Assembly (NCBI GenBank): GCA_036939355.1
Contig: JALLAP010000073.1
Coordinates: forward strand, 1 to 24,380
Reading direction: 5' to 3'
Length of the DNA: 24,380 nt
DNA from: Thalassiosira profunda
Lineage: Eukaryota > Bacillariophyta > Thalassiosirophyceae > Thalassiosirales > Thalassiosiraceae
Shown: positions 8,143-18,369 of the stretch, piece by piece
Layout of the letters: each line of letters begins with the position of its first letter
How positions within the stretch are numbered: the stretch's first letter is position 1
Program-made: the position numbers and the translations under genes
Notes under the pieces: model-generated
Told to the model about the DNA's origin: nothing
The model's input: the letters and a program-made list of their open reading frames with translations, nothing else
Databases searched by the model: none

Positions 8143-10687
8143 TCATCCCACTATCCCCCTAGACTTCAAGAAAGCCTCATTGTTCGGGCGCCTACCCAAG
8201 AAACGCGTCAAATGGTCGGTAATGTCGTGAGTTCCGCCGGGAGCGAGCACCATCTTGCGGTAATCCATTCCCGCATCCGCGTTCATGCAATCCTTCTCAA
8301 ACCGACACGCGAACATGTCTGCGCTCAACACCTCAGCCCACCTGTCGAAGAACAGTTGAAAGAAACAACTATTAGCACCAGAGAGCTTGAAATGCATTGG
8401 CACTGGATTGCGTGTCACTTACATGTAGCCGTAATAGCTCGCCGAGTACTGATTCATGAGGTGGCCAAAGGTGCGCAACACTGTTGGGACGAGTGTGTGA
8501 GCAGCGGCGAGCTGGTGAAAGTGAACATAGCCTGGATGAGCGGCACTTACTGTTGTTGCCCGGAGGGTTCGCGATCATAGTGATGGACGGGCGCAGCTTA
8601 TCGACCAGCTGTTGGAGCTCCTCTGCCGAGCCGGGAGGCGAGGTGCCGTGGATCTCCATGTCCAATCGCGAGAGGTAGATCTGCCTCAGAGTCCCAAAGG
8701 CAACGTTCACGTGCTTCGCTTTGAGCATGGACTGCAGCGTCTCCGTGGGCAGCGATTCCCCTGTTTTGTAATGCTTCGCAAGTCGATCGAGCACGACCTT
8801 TTGCCAGCACCTTTACAGCCAGGAATGTCACTTGTGAGCAACGTGGCTTCGACGGCATAAAATGCAAGCGTCAAACGAGCTCACCAGTTCTCGAGCATCT
8901 GCGAGGGCGCCTCCACGAAGTCACGAGGGCACTTGGCAAGACGAGTGGAGTTTCCAACGCCCTCCGAACACAGCCCATGCATGATGTGCCCGAATTCGTG
9001 GAAGAATGTAACCACTGGAGCAGATGATGAAGAATCAGACTCTTATGCCTGTAAGCAAAAAGTTCACCACATCCACCACTCACCATTCTGATGGCGCAGC
9101 AAACTGGGCTTGTCCTTCGTGGACGGCGGCAAGTTGCACAGCATGCAATCGACAGCGCCCTGACCGGTGTTGTGTTTCACCAAGTGAAAGATTGCGGCAT
9201 GACCGTACTTCCCAGCTGAAAAGGTTGATATGAGAGGTTGAGCAAAGATGACGCACGTGTAAGAAAATTGGCGCGTTGGGTCACTCACGCCTGGGGTGCA
9301 AGTCCAAATAGAAGTGCCCAATGGGATCTCCCGAGGCCGTGTCCTTCACCCGGAAGCAGCGCACCTCCTTGTGCCAACTCCAAAACGCACCCGGCTGCAG
9401 CTCCTCGAACGTCAAGCCCAAAAGCTCTTGGTAGATGTCGAGCGTTGTCGCCACCACGTGATCCAGGGGGAAGTACTCCTTGATCTTCTCGGAGTCCACA
9501 CCGTACTTCGTCTTCAGCAGGCGGTTGCCGTAGAACGCCGTGTCCCACGCGTTCATCTTGCCGTCGAAGTCCATTTTAGCCTCCTTGCAATGCTCCTCCT
9601 TCAGCTGCAGTAGCGTGTCGTAGTCCTTCTTTCCGGCCACTTCCACTTTTGACTTCAGATCGGTCAAGAAGCCATCCACCGCCTGGTACGACCCGCTCAT
9701 GCGTTTGGTGCAAATGTACTCGGCCCAGCTGGGGAAGCCGAGCAGGGTGGCGATCTCCTTCCGCAATTGCACTCCCTTCGCCACCAACTCCAAGTTATTC
9801 TTGTAGGCACCCACACCCTCCCGCGCCTCGGCGACCGCCCTCCGCGTCTCCGCAACTTCGCACGTTTGCCCAATCGGGATAATATCAGGGTACTTCAAAG
9901 TAATTGTGCATTTCCCCTGCTGATCCTTCCCCAACCGGTCGCTGATAAAGTCGTCGGTACAACCCTTCAACTGTTCAGGGGTAAAGAATAATTTGGTCTC
10001 GTCTGCGCCGAGGTTGCTCCCGAACTCGCTGCACACCGCCGCATCCTCCTCCAACAATTGCTGCAATTTGGCTCCGTCCTCCGCGGACAACGCCAATCCC
10101 GCCCGTTCGAAGTCCTGCAGGGCCGCTTTGACAAAGTGCTTTTGGTATTCGCTCAGCTGTTCAACCTCTTCCGTCTTGAGGCTGAACGCTTTCACCCTCT
10201 CGTAAACGTCCTTGCGCATCCTCCCCTCTACCCGGCTTTTGCTCAATGCCTTCCCCGCATTGGAGGCCGCCTCCCGGATCGCCGGGTCGGTGGAGCAGTG
10301 CTGCAAAAACTTGGCGGAGGCCACCTGGGGGTTGGTCTTGTAGTTGGGCGGGGCCATCACCTTGAAAATTGTATTATCGAACGTCACATCCTCCAAAGGG
10401 ATGGCCGCGATGGCGTCGAGGTTGGCCTTGGTGTCGGCGAGGATCAGTTGTGTGATGCTCTCAATCTCAGCGGGCGTGAGGGCCCAAACAATGGGCGGAA
10501 CGGAGGCATCGGATTTGGCCTTGGACGCCAGGGCCTTCTCTACATCGGAGGGGGCGCAGGTGCCGCAGATCGACCTAAAATCGAACGTCGGGTCCTCGCT
10601 GGCGGGGACGGCGCCGCCCTCCAGGATGGAGCTCGAGTAGGACTGGAAGCAGCACGGGCAGAGGGGGCGCTCGGTGGCGGCGGACAT
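8143..10687 (-). CDS. M3-family zinc metallopeptidase (thimet oligopeptidase/oligopeptidase A-like), six exons
   Basis: This is an oligopeptidase that degrades short peptides. Exons are 9289-10687, 9084-9215, 8885-9014, 8551-8810, 8423-8480 and 8143-8341; introns are 73, 69, 74, 70 and 81 bp with GTGAG/GTAAG donors and AG acceptors. They sum to 2178 bp, 725 residues, the usual size for M3. Catalytic signs are HEFGH (residues 516-520) in VVTFFHEFGHIMHGLCS, the third zinc ligand Glu545 in DFVEAPSQMLENW, then CWQKVVLDRLAKHYKTG and SASYYGYMWAEVLSADMF. The N-terminus has CPCC (10-13) and CGTC (41-44), a possible zinc knuckle not usual in the family. ATG 10687 is chosen; an in-frame ATG at 10939 would add 84 residues with no signal-peptide core. 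The compartment is probably cytosol. It shares a 427-bp upstream region with the BTB gene. Confidence 0.93.
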
Positions 10688-11114
10688 GTGGGTGTGCGAG
10701 ATGAGCACAAGATGTGCACCGGCAAATAATTTCGATGGGCCTCGGCTTCTGTCCCGATGCAGAGGAAATTCAAATGCCGATGCAAAGTAAGATATTGCTA
10801 CGCGCGCCCAGCCTGGATGGATCGAGCCGCCGAAGAGCTGTGGGCGCTGTGGGTCGGTAGTCGGTAGCGGGGGCAGGCTAAGTTTGAAAGCTTTGCTAGC
10901 CCCGCCCAAAGTAGCTGGGCTGCAGAGGGGTATATCCATGGGGTTACAAAACTGGAAATTCCGGCTTGTTACTCTTTCTAGGTCAAGGTGTCTCTCAGGT
11001 GGAAAATAAAAATGAGGCCAAGTTTATTACCTCAAGTCAAATAGTTACGAAGTCTGGAGGCTGGAGGGCGGAACGAACAACCGGCGAAGCAAGCGGAGGA
11101 GAGCTGCGACCACG
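10688..11114. promoter_or_regulatory. Divergent intergenic region, M3 peptidase / BTB gene
   Basis: This 427-bp stretch lies between divergent start codons. It includes the tandem 7-mer TCGGTAG TCGGTAG (10854-10867), part of which (GTCGGTAGCGG) recurs at 4221-4231. The segment 10940-11050 is more AT-rich. An ATG-led extension of the peptidase frame runs to 10939 but looks non-coding. No RNA gene is visible. Confidence 0.35.
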
Positions 11115-12224
11115 ATGGACAATCCTGGCGGCGCGGCTGCCAACGAGTTGGAGGTGGAGGGGGCAAGGCGGAGACGGATGTTGTTGTCTCGTCGCACGCG
11201 GCGTGGCGGCGACGAGTCGCCCGCCCGGGCGCGCTCTCGCCGAAATGATTCGCCCGCGCGTCGGCCTCGTGAACCACCCCGTGCGCGTTCACGCCCACGC
11301 CGTCGCAACCACCCATGGTCAGAGTCTGATGATGATGAGCAGTGGGTGGATGATATTCGTGGGCTTGGCGCTTGGGGAAACGCGCGCCGTCCCCTGAGCC
11401 GGCGCCCGGCCAGTCCGATATCCCGCCCCCGTCTTCAGAGCGATCCACCTCCGGCATTTGTTCCCGAGAATCCGTCGGCGTGCGCCGTAATTCGCGATTT
11501 GTTCATGGAGGAGGAGTCAGCCGATGCTGTGTTCGAGGTCGGAGGAGAAGAAAAGGGGAAGGGCAGGAAGAAGGCAAAAACGGCGACTACTTTCTACGCT
11601 CACCGGATCATCCTGAAGAAATGCGCCTCAGTGCTTGCCGAGATGTGCGGGGCGGGAGGAGGGGAACCCATCCAAATTACCGACGTCACGCCCGAGATAT
11701 TCAATTGCCTTCTCAGTTACGTGTATGGGGGAACAATCAGCGCCGATGATATGAAAAAGCACGCCCGAGAGATCATTGATGCCGCAGACAGGTACGGGGT
11801 GACCGGCCTCAAACTGACGGCGGAGGCAAGCTACGTCAAATCGACGAAAATTTCCGTGGAGAACGTGTCGGATCTCCTTCTTTACGCAGACTCAAAGAAC
11901 TGTGCTCTATTGAAAGAGACCGTGCTGGACTTCATCGTGGCGAATAAGACGACAGTCCTAGAAAAAGTGCCTCTCACCGACATCCCTGGGGGCATGACCG
12001 ACGTTTTGGCGGCGGTGGCCAGAAGCGAGAAGAAGAAGGGATCGAAGTCCACGGATTTGAGCACTATGTTCATCAGCGATCTGCGCCGGAAGGCTCATGC
12101 AAAAGGATTGGAGGTCGACGGGTCGAGGGAGATGCTGATTGCCGCCCTCAAAGGAGCCAGCAACGACGAAACAGACACTCCGATTTCAGTCGACGACGAA
12201 ACAGACAATCTGATTTCAGTTTAG
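11115..12224 (+). CDS. BTB/POZ domain protein with Arg/Ser-rich N-terminus and SAP-like C-terminus
   Basis: This is a 369-residue intronless protein starting at ATG 11115. Residues 18-70 are Arg/Ser/Pro-rich (SPARARSRRNDSPARR), suggesting a nuclear or RNA/DNA-associated location. A BTB fold spans about 120-230: ADAVFEVGG, FYAHRIILKKCASVLAEM, ITDVTPEIFNCLLSYVYGG, EIIDAADRYGVTGLKL, followed by a BACK-like helical part. A basic insert (EEKGKGRKKAKTA) sits in the BTB loop. Residues about 325-352 (FISDLRRKAHAKGLEVDG) resemble a SAP DNA-binding motif. BTB proteins are commonly adaptors for cullin-3 ubiquitin ligases, so a chromatin-linked adaptor is inferred. The last 20 residues are a duplicated decapeptide. 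It converges on the LRR gene with 58 bp between stops. Confidence 0.85.
   Translation: MDNPGGAAANELEVEGARRRRMLLSRRTRRGGDESPARARSRRNDSPARRPREPPRARSRPRRRNHPWSESDDDEQWVDDIRGLGAWGNARRPLSRRPASPISRPRLQSDPPPAFVPENPSACAVIRDLFMEEESADAVFEVGGEEKGKGRKKAKTATTFYAHRIILKKCASVLAEMCGAGGGEPIQITDVTPEIFNCLLSYVYGGTISADDMKKHAREIIDAADRYGVTGLKLTAEASYVKSTKISVENVSDLLLYADSKNCALLKETVLDFIVANKTTVLEKVPLTDIPGGMTDVLAAVARSEKKKGSKSTDLSTMFISDLRRKAHAKGLEVDGSREMLIAALKGASNDETDTPISVDDETDNLISV
12163..12222 (+). repeat. Two 30-bp tandem repeats at the BTB gene 3' end
   Basis: Units 12163-12192 and 12193-12222 both begin ACGACGAAACAGACA and contain GATTTCAGT, with four mismatches. They encode the similar peptides DETDTPISV and DETDNLISV, and the stop codon follows at once. 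This is a recent in-frame duplication. Confidence 0.85.
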
Positions 12225-12247
12225 TTTTGCATCGCGGGGGTGCCTCT

Positions 12248-12306
12248 ATTGAGTTATGGTTGGGATTCAGCTGGTCATTGAGTTATGGTTGAGATTGCAG
12301 CTGGTT
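12248..12306. repeat. Imperfect ~29-bp tandem repeat at the LRR gene 3' end
   Basis: ATTGAGTTATGGTTG occurs at 12248-12262 and again at 12277-12291, each followed by GATT(G)CAGCTGGT. The second unit runs into the last codons of the minus-strand LRR gene; the first lies past its stop. Confidence 0.8.
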
Positions 12307-14780
12307 GTAATTCACCAACGGAGTAAGAGCGCCGTTTTCGTCAAAGTCCCAGATCCTTCTCTTATAGCCGTACTCCCAGATGCCCAGGTGATTTCCCAGC
12401 CATTCCGAGTCGTTGCAGGTTGCATTTTCATCGGAGCAACACAGAGTGCAACACGTGCAATTCAGCTCTACGGTCCTGTTTGGACTGCTCGCACAATCCG
12501 CGATAAAATGCGTGAGCTCGTGTGCACACATTGCATCGGTGTTACCAGTGATGGCATTGTCGTCGATGAGCAGTGCCTCTGAACAGCGCGGAAAGGGTGA
12601 GATATCACAAACGCAATTGGTGCCAACTCCTTCACTGAAGTGTTGCTCACCTAATTTCTCAAGCTGGCCCAATCCCAGCTCGCCCTCCAAACGGTTTGAG
12701 TTGAGCATCAGCACCATCAGCTCGGTTAGGTTGCCCAGCGACTGCGGTATGGTATCAATCAAGGTGTTCTCTCCGAGATCCAAGTAGGTCAATTTCGTGA
12801 GCTCTCCGAGCCACGTCGGTATTGTGTCGTACAGCTGTGCACTTTTCAGCGAGAGCTCAGTCAGCTGTTTCATTTCGCGCAGCCACGTTGGTACCGGCCC
12901 TTGAATGAACAAGTTTCGCCCAAGAAACAAGATCTGTAGATCAGCCAGTTCGCTCAGATCCGGAATGGTACCGGTGAATTGGTTCGAAGACAAATCCAGC
13001 GTGGTCAAGTTCGTCAACTGTGCAATGCCACCATCAATTGGGCCTGTGATATTTTGCTGTGTAATGATAGATACTGCAAACTGCTTCGATTGACCTCTCC
13101 CAAAGCATCCGCTGGCAGCACACCATCAAGCTGGTTCACGCTCATATCCAGCACTTCCAGGTTTGGCAACTGGAATAGATGCCCCGGTACGGTACCATTG
13201 AAAGAGCAGTTGGAGACGTCGAGATGGACCAGATCATCAAAGTCTGCAAAGAACGCATCGTCGATGGAGTCTGTGAAACTGTTGTCCTCAATGTATACGT
13301 GCGTGAGATGCTTCATGCTCTGCAAAATATTCACGCTTCCGTCGAATGCGCAATCGTCTACTCGCAGTTTCTTCAACTGAGTTAGCTCCGGCAGCCAGGA
13401 TGGCAGTGTGCCATACAACCCCGTATTGGAAACTGAAAGCTCTTCCAGATCGATCAAACTGGAGAAATCCGGAAGCGTGCCCGTAATGTTGCTGTTGTAG
13501 CTGAGGGAAAGGTGGGTCAAATCCGACATTCCTTTCAGGAAGTCGAGATCTCCGTCGAGGGTGTTTCCGCGAAGACTATTGTGGCTCAAATCTATCATTT
13601 CCATCTTCGCCAACCCTGCAAACGTCCGAGGGATCTTTCCTTCCAGAGACGTGTACGTGAAAGTCACTAGAGAGCACGAACAGGGTCAGGTTTCGACTAA
13701 AAAAGATGCTGTGTTTCATGATGCAACAGATAGAGATGCACACTCACAATCGCTCAGATGCTCCAGCCATCCGTACTCGAAGGGAATGGAGCCCGAAATT
13801 TCTTGATTGAATTGCACGTGTAGCTGTTTGAGGTACTTGAGGTGATGCAACTCCGATGGAAGTGTCCCTTGCATGTGGTTGAGTGCTGTGATCGCAAAGA
13901 CCGGTACGATTAGTGATTGCGAAGAAGTGAACGAAGATACTGGACGGTCAGTGCAATTGCGAAGTGCCAGGACATGAGGACACTCACGGGGCAGACTGAT
14001 CGCTGTGACCACTCGCGATTTCGAGAGCATGGCATTCCACCTCGACACCAAATCCCCGCCGCCGTTGGCAATGTCATCTTCGTCCAAATCGGGCGCGCCG
14101 TCGCACATCGCTCCCCACAGGAACTCCCCCGCAACCCCCTGTATCGTGAATTTGTCGTGCCAATCGCACTCGTGGAACCCCTGCAGGAAGTCCACGCGCC
14201 ACGTCCACCCGTCCAACCCTCCCAGGGAGAAGAAGAGCACAGTCAGCGCGTATCTCTGGAGGAAGGGGTACTCTTCCTTCGAATGCTCCTCGGCCGATGG
14301 GATGGCGAGTCGCCGCAGATCGCGCCTCGCGATCCAGACCGCTGCACGATATTGCGGAGAATACCCCGTGCCGCGCTCAAACACGTTGCCTCTGTATTGG
14401 TAATCGAGGGTGGTCCAGTGCGAGACGCGGAAGTTCACGAGGTATTGCAAAGTTTGCTCCAATCGCTCCTCGTTCTCTTTTTCGCGCAGCCCGTTGCCGG
14501 CGGAGAGGTCCAGCGCTCCCTCGCCGCTTTGCTGTTGCCCCGTCGATAATCTCGGGCTGCCGAACCGTATCGCGGCAACAATGGCGCTTACTACCAGCGT
14601 GAGGAGCACGATAATTGCGATTGTGTAGCGGTACCGCCGCGCGGCCCGTCGTTCCTCCCGGGCCTGGGCCGAGGTGATCTGACGGCCGCGGTTGCGCTCT
14701 GCGTCATCATCGCAGACGCTGAGATCGTCTGCGAGCACAGTGGCTCCGTCTTCGTCGTCGATCCGGCTGCCGGCCAGCAT
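12283..14780 (-). CDS. Single-pass membrane leucine-rich repeat protein, four exons
   Basis: ATG 14780 opens a basic cytosolic-looking N-terminus, then one membrane segment at about residues 52-72 (IAIIVLLTLVVSAIVAA), then a large ectodomain. Exons are 13988-14780, 13748-13885, 12651-13666 and 12283-12578, with introns of 102, 81 and 72 bp. Plant-type extracellular LRRs run through exons 2-4 (LTNLTTLDLSSNQFTGTIP, LTKLTYLDLGENTLIDTIP). The end has THFIADC and a Cys cluster (NCTCCTLCC), which I recall as a common cap of stramenopile LRR proteins. N-glycosylation sites are frequent. No kinase domain is present, so it may be a cell-surface recognition or adhesion protein. One base appears missing in T4 at 13052-13055; restoring it joins SLQYLSLHS to ITGPIDGGIAQL and gives 2244 bp, 747 residues. 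Confidence 0.85.
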
Positions 14781-15067
14781 GGTTGTCGGGTCGAGCGGTG
14801 TTTATGTGCCCCATGCTCGTGGAGGAGGTCGTGGCAAAGGAGCGGAGAATGATGAAGTTGAATGAAGATGCATGCAGGGCCTCCTACATAGCGTACGACG
14901 TAAACGTTAGCTTCTTTTCTCGCAAAGCTTGCTGAGCTTGCTGCCCGAGAGCCAACTTGAGCCAATCTGCTGCAACAGACCCATACATTGTTCCCCGCTT
15001 AGGTTTATGGTATGTAACTGCCTTGGTATCAATCAAATGGGTCGATGGGATGCACTTGCGATCGATA
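14781..15067. promoter_or_regulatory. Upstream region of the LRR gene with shared 22-nt element
   Basis: This 287-bp region separates two minus-strand genes and is the promoter side of the LRR gene. At 14893-14914 it carries GTACGACGTAAA, one base, then GTTAGCTTC, matching 18771-18792 in 21 of 22 positions. CTCCTACATAGCG precedes it. The rest also serves as 3' flank of the zinc-finger/LRR gene and shows nothing else. Confidence 0.45.
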
Positions 15068-18000
15068 TCAAAGCCCGGTCGCCGCTGAAAGTCTTTCGAT
15101 CTCGAGCTTCATCCAGGCATTTTCCTCTTCAACAGACCTAAGCCTAGCGTTCACTTCTTCCAGCTCCTTTTCCGGCGACACGAACGAGAAGAGTTCATGC
15201 AGATTCCAGTAGCTGCGTATCATCCTGTAGATGCCACTGAGATGGGCATTCTGGGCGAGAACGGGAGTCTCGCCGTCGAGTCGGCCCTCAACTTCCGCAC
15301 ATTCTTCCTCCGACATGGTGGCCAGCTCGAGAGCACCCGGCATGAGCCTAGCATCTAATTCGAGAAAAGGGCTCACGTCAAAGTTGCCCTCGATGTAGAA
15401 ATGGCGAAGCTTGCTCCGAATCTTAGCGCCAATGGTGGCATCTCGAGCATTGATTTCAAACGCACGCAGGAGGATGTCGCTGCATTCAGTCAAGCAATCC
15501 GTGGTGTCATCTCCAATAGACCACAGAGTGTGGTTCGAATTGCACAACGCCCGGAAGCAACAGCTGGTATTGCAGAGCGCCCACTCAAAGTTGGGAATCG
15601 CCCCCTCGAAGTCCTCCTCGATCTCAATATCAATCTCCTTGAGAGCCGAGTTTCTCGCAATTGAGCCGGCCAATATTTTCAGAACGCCTCTTTCCATCAC
15701 GTCATTGTCTGTCAGGCAAAGCGATTGGAGCGCCGTCTCACTCTGCAGAAATTGGCAGATTGCTTTGTACCCCCTGCTCCCAATCCCATTTGAGCTCAGC
15801 CACAAGTGCAGCAAATGTCGCGCATTCGAAGCAAGAAGAATTGACTCCACGCCACGGTTGCCAATCTGATTGTTGTCAAGGTAGAGGTCTCCAATCCGGA
15901 CGTGTTCCAGCGCACTTGCTAAGAGCCTGACGCCGTTGCGACCCAACTCAGTGTTGTCAAGGTTCAGCGTTTCAAGGTACGAAGCCGCTGCCAAGACAGG
16001 TTCGAGCATTTTCATCCTCTTTGGACCCAATGGATTGTCGGAGAGATTCAAGTAAGTTGGGAAGGATTTCCATTGCCGATCAAAAAGCAACGGTAGTGCA
16101 GCACTGCTCTGTCTTGCTCCGCAACTGCTCAGATCAATGCTCGACATTGCGCTGCTCTCAGCCAGGGCCTTGCCCATTCGTATCCAATTCCATCGCTTGC
16201 GCAGAGCAAGGCGGCCCGCAGGTTTCTCGATGGCAGAAACTTGCCATTCACTGTCCTCGGTCCTTTCATAGTCCACAATCACATCTTCGCACCAGCCAGC
16301 AAATGCAGCATTCTTTTTGGGCAGAGCCTCCAGCAGTGGGAGCTTGAACAAGGCATCGCATTCCCGGCACTCAACAAAGAGATCGAAGAGGCCCACGAAC
16401 AAACAGTGACCCGTCTCTTTCTGGTGTGCTCCTTTGGAGTCGCCTCCTTCGCATCTCGAGCAAAGTACAAGCCCACATTCAAGGCAGAGATATTTCTGGC
16501 CTCGCGATCGAGCATGCCCATCGCGAGCGCTTTCTTCCTCCTTGTCATGTGGGCACTCGAAACTCAGGCCGCCATCCACGATGGCTTTGTCGAACAGCCC
16601 CTCATTGTTCAGAACTCCCATGTTCATCTGTCCAGAGTGCGGGCAGCTTGTGATGGGCTTGACTTTGCCATAACAAAGTTCTTCAGCATGATTTCTCCAA
16701 AGCCAATCCAAGCAGGAGGAGACGGTTTCGTTTCCGGGCTCTTTGGCCGCAAGCTCTGCCAAGTGTTGTGGGACATCAAGCCCCTTCTCAGAATTGGTGA
16801 GCTCGTCAACGAGCACTTCTATTTCATAACAACCATCTTTGGCCTTTGCTTCGACCATCTCAACGGCATCAGCAAATGGACATGAATCCACTGGCTCTTG
16901 CTCGTTCGGATTCCCGCATTCGTTTCGTGCATTGTCCAAAGGTGCTGGATGGCCGAGCCGAACTCTCTTCTTCCCTGTCAACTGATCGATGGTGAAATCA
17001 GTCGGCACAATTTTCACGTCAGCGTTACTGCTCTGGTCAATCATCACACTGCTCTTTCGCCCCAAAACTTCAATTGGCGGATCGAAATCTGCTTCATCCT
17101 CACTGTTACTGTCAATCGTTATGACTTCATTATCACTCTTCCCGGCCCTCGAAGGTTCGGCTTGGCGCTTGTTTCTCTGGTCTGCTAGAGCAAACAACAA
17201 CAGCGTGAGATGGTTGGACTCAATGTGTACCAATTTGGGCACGTAGACTGCAATGCGCTTACCTGACCTGAGCGTTGAGATCCACTCATTGTCATCCGCA
17301 TTGCTAATCAAACCACCTTGCGACCGGAATTTCTCAAGTGTGGCAATCGACCGATCTGATCTCTTCCTCCTCCTGTTCTTCGACGGGGCGATTGGAGGGT
17401 TGCCGGGGCCGCTCCTAGATATCCACCCTGCATGCTTCTTCAGAATGGGCTGATTGGCGCCCCGCGCACGAGTCGAACCCTTCCCGAAATCATCTTCGTC
17501 CACGAATCCCTGGCATCCCGCGAGTGCCGCATCCGCACTGTCGCCGCCATTGCCAGCAGACCCCTGCGGGCTGCGCTGCGGCCTCTTGGCAGGTCCGCCC
17601 TCACGTCGAATAGATTTCCTCTTCTCCCCCGATGATGGTTGCTTGCCCTCGCTTTCATTGGACGCCTGACGTCCGATCACAGCTTCCGCCCGAGCCTCGC
17701 GTTTCGATGCCATGCTCCCCCCACCCCACTTTTGAAGCTGTCCCATGGCGGCGCCCATCTTTTGTGTGAATGAGCCGCCCCTAGACCTCCTTCTTTCACT
17801 GGGGCGGTTGGCTCTCTGCTGGGCAATCGCTTCGTCCAAAGAATCGCTGTACTGGAATGCAGGCGCTCGCGCGCCACCAAGTATTCGTCTCTGGCGTGTG
17901 CTGCTCCCCTGTTTGCTCCCACCCCACTTTTGAAGCGTCCCATTGGCTCTGTCTGGAGCAGGCACAATGATGTTCCCGTCCCTCTCAAGACGGCCTTTTC

Positions 18001-18369
18001 GCGACTCCCCGCCGCCAACAGCGTCTCCACCTAAACTGCTCGTTGATTCTTCACCTTTGTTGGCATTGGGACCCTCGTCACGGCGACGGGGCGAATTTTC
18101 GGCGTAGATATCATCCACCCCCAAAGCTCCCTTCACCGGCGGCATTTTGCGCGCGCCATTGTCGCTGTCGAGGTCAATTTCGATGCATTCGTCGTGTTCC
18201 GCTCGCCGCGCCACCTTTTCCTCCCTCGACGTTCCCCTCTCCCCAGCACGGCCGTTAGGGCTGAATGGGTGGAATCCCCGGGCTTCGCGCGCCCTCCATC
18301 GCTGCTCCGACCCCGTGGCGGCCGCGACCGGATTCGCTCGATGCCGAAGTCGCCGAAGTCGAGATCCAT
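15068..18369 (-). CDS. UBP-type zinc finger protein with SIM-like motifs, RI-type LRRs and C-terminal coiled coil
   Basis: The uninterrupted frame with an in-frame ATG is 15068-18145 (1025 residues before splicing). The frame stays open upstream without an ATG and a strong-context ATG at 18369 (MDLDFGDFGIERI) lies in a neighbouring frame; one missing base near the C4 runs at 18234-18244 would join them. Order of parts: long disordered basic region; SIM-like CIEIDLDSD and later VITIDSNSEDE; UBP zinc finger at about 530-600 (KYLCLECGLVLCSRC, HQKETGHCLFVGLF, CRECD); ribonuclease-inhibitor-like LRRs at about 670-850 (LYLDNNQIGNRG, LWLSSNGIGSRG); coiled coil at the end. A likely 78-bp intron (17185-17262) is in phase and stop-free. 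UBP fingers bind ubiquitin C-termini, so a ubiquitin/SUMO reader role is inferred. The exact architecture is not one I know. Confidence 0.78.
17714..17946 (-). repeat. Dispersed repeat encoding LQKWGG twice
   Basis: CCACCCCACTTTTGAAG occurs near 17721-17737 and near 17913-17935 with similar flanks (both followed by a GTCCCAT-like string). On the minus strand each encodes LQKWGG plus Gly/Ser, in the disordered N-terminal part of the zinc-finger/LRR protein. It is a short linear motif present twice, about 200 bp apart. Confidence 0.7.

Noticed and set aside
10058..10729. Open frame on the + strand opposite the M3 peptidase
   Set aside because: The minus strand encodes conserved M3 peptidase with consistent splice sites; the + frame has no recognisable motif.
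10688..10939. Upstream ATG of the M3 peptidase giving a plastid presequence with ASAFEFP
   Set aside because: There is no hydrophobic signal-peptide core before the ASAF string, and the extension is compositionally unlike a transit peptide.
12500..12545. HELTH in the LRR protein as a zinc-protease HExxH motif
   Set aside because: It falls in the conserved C-terminal cap (CAHELTHFIADC) of LRR proteins, with no third ligand or protease fold nearby.
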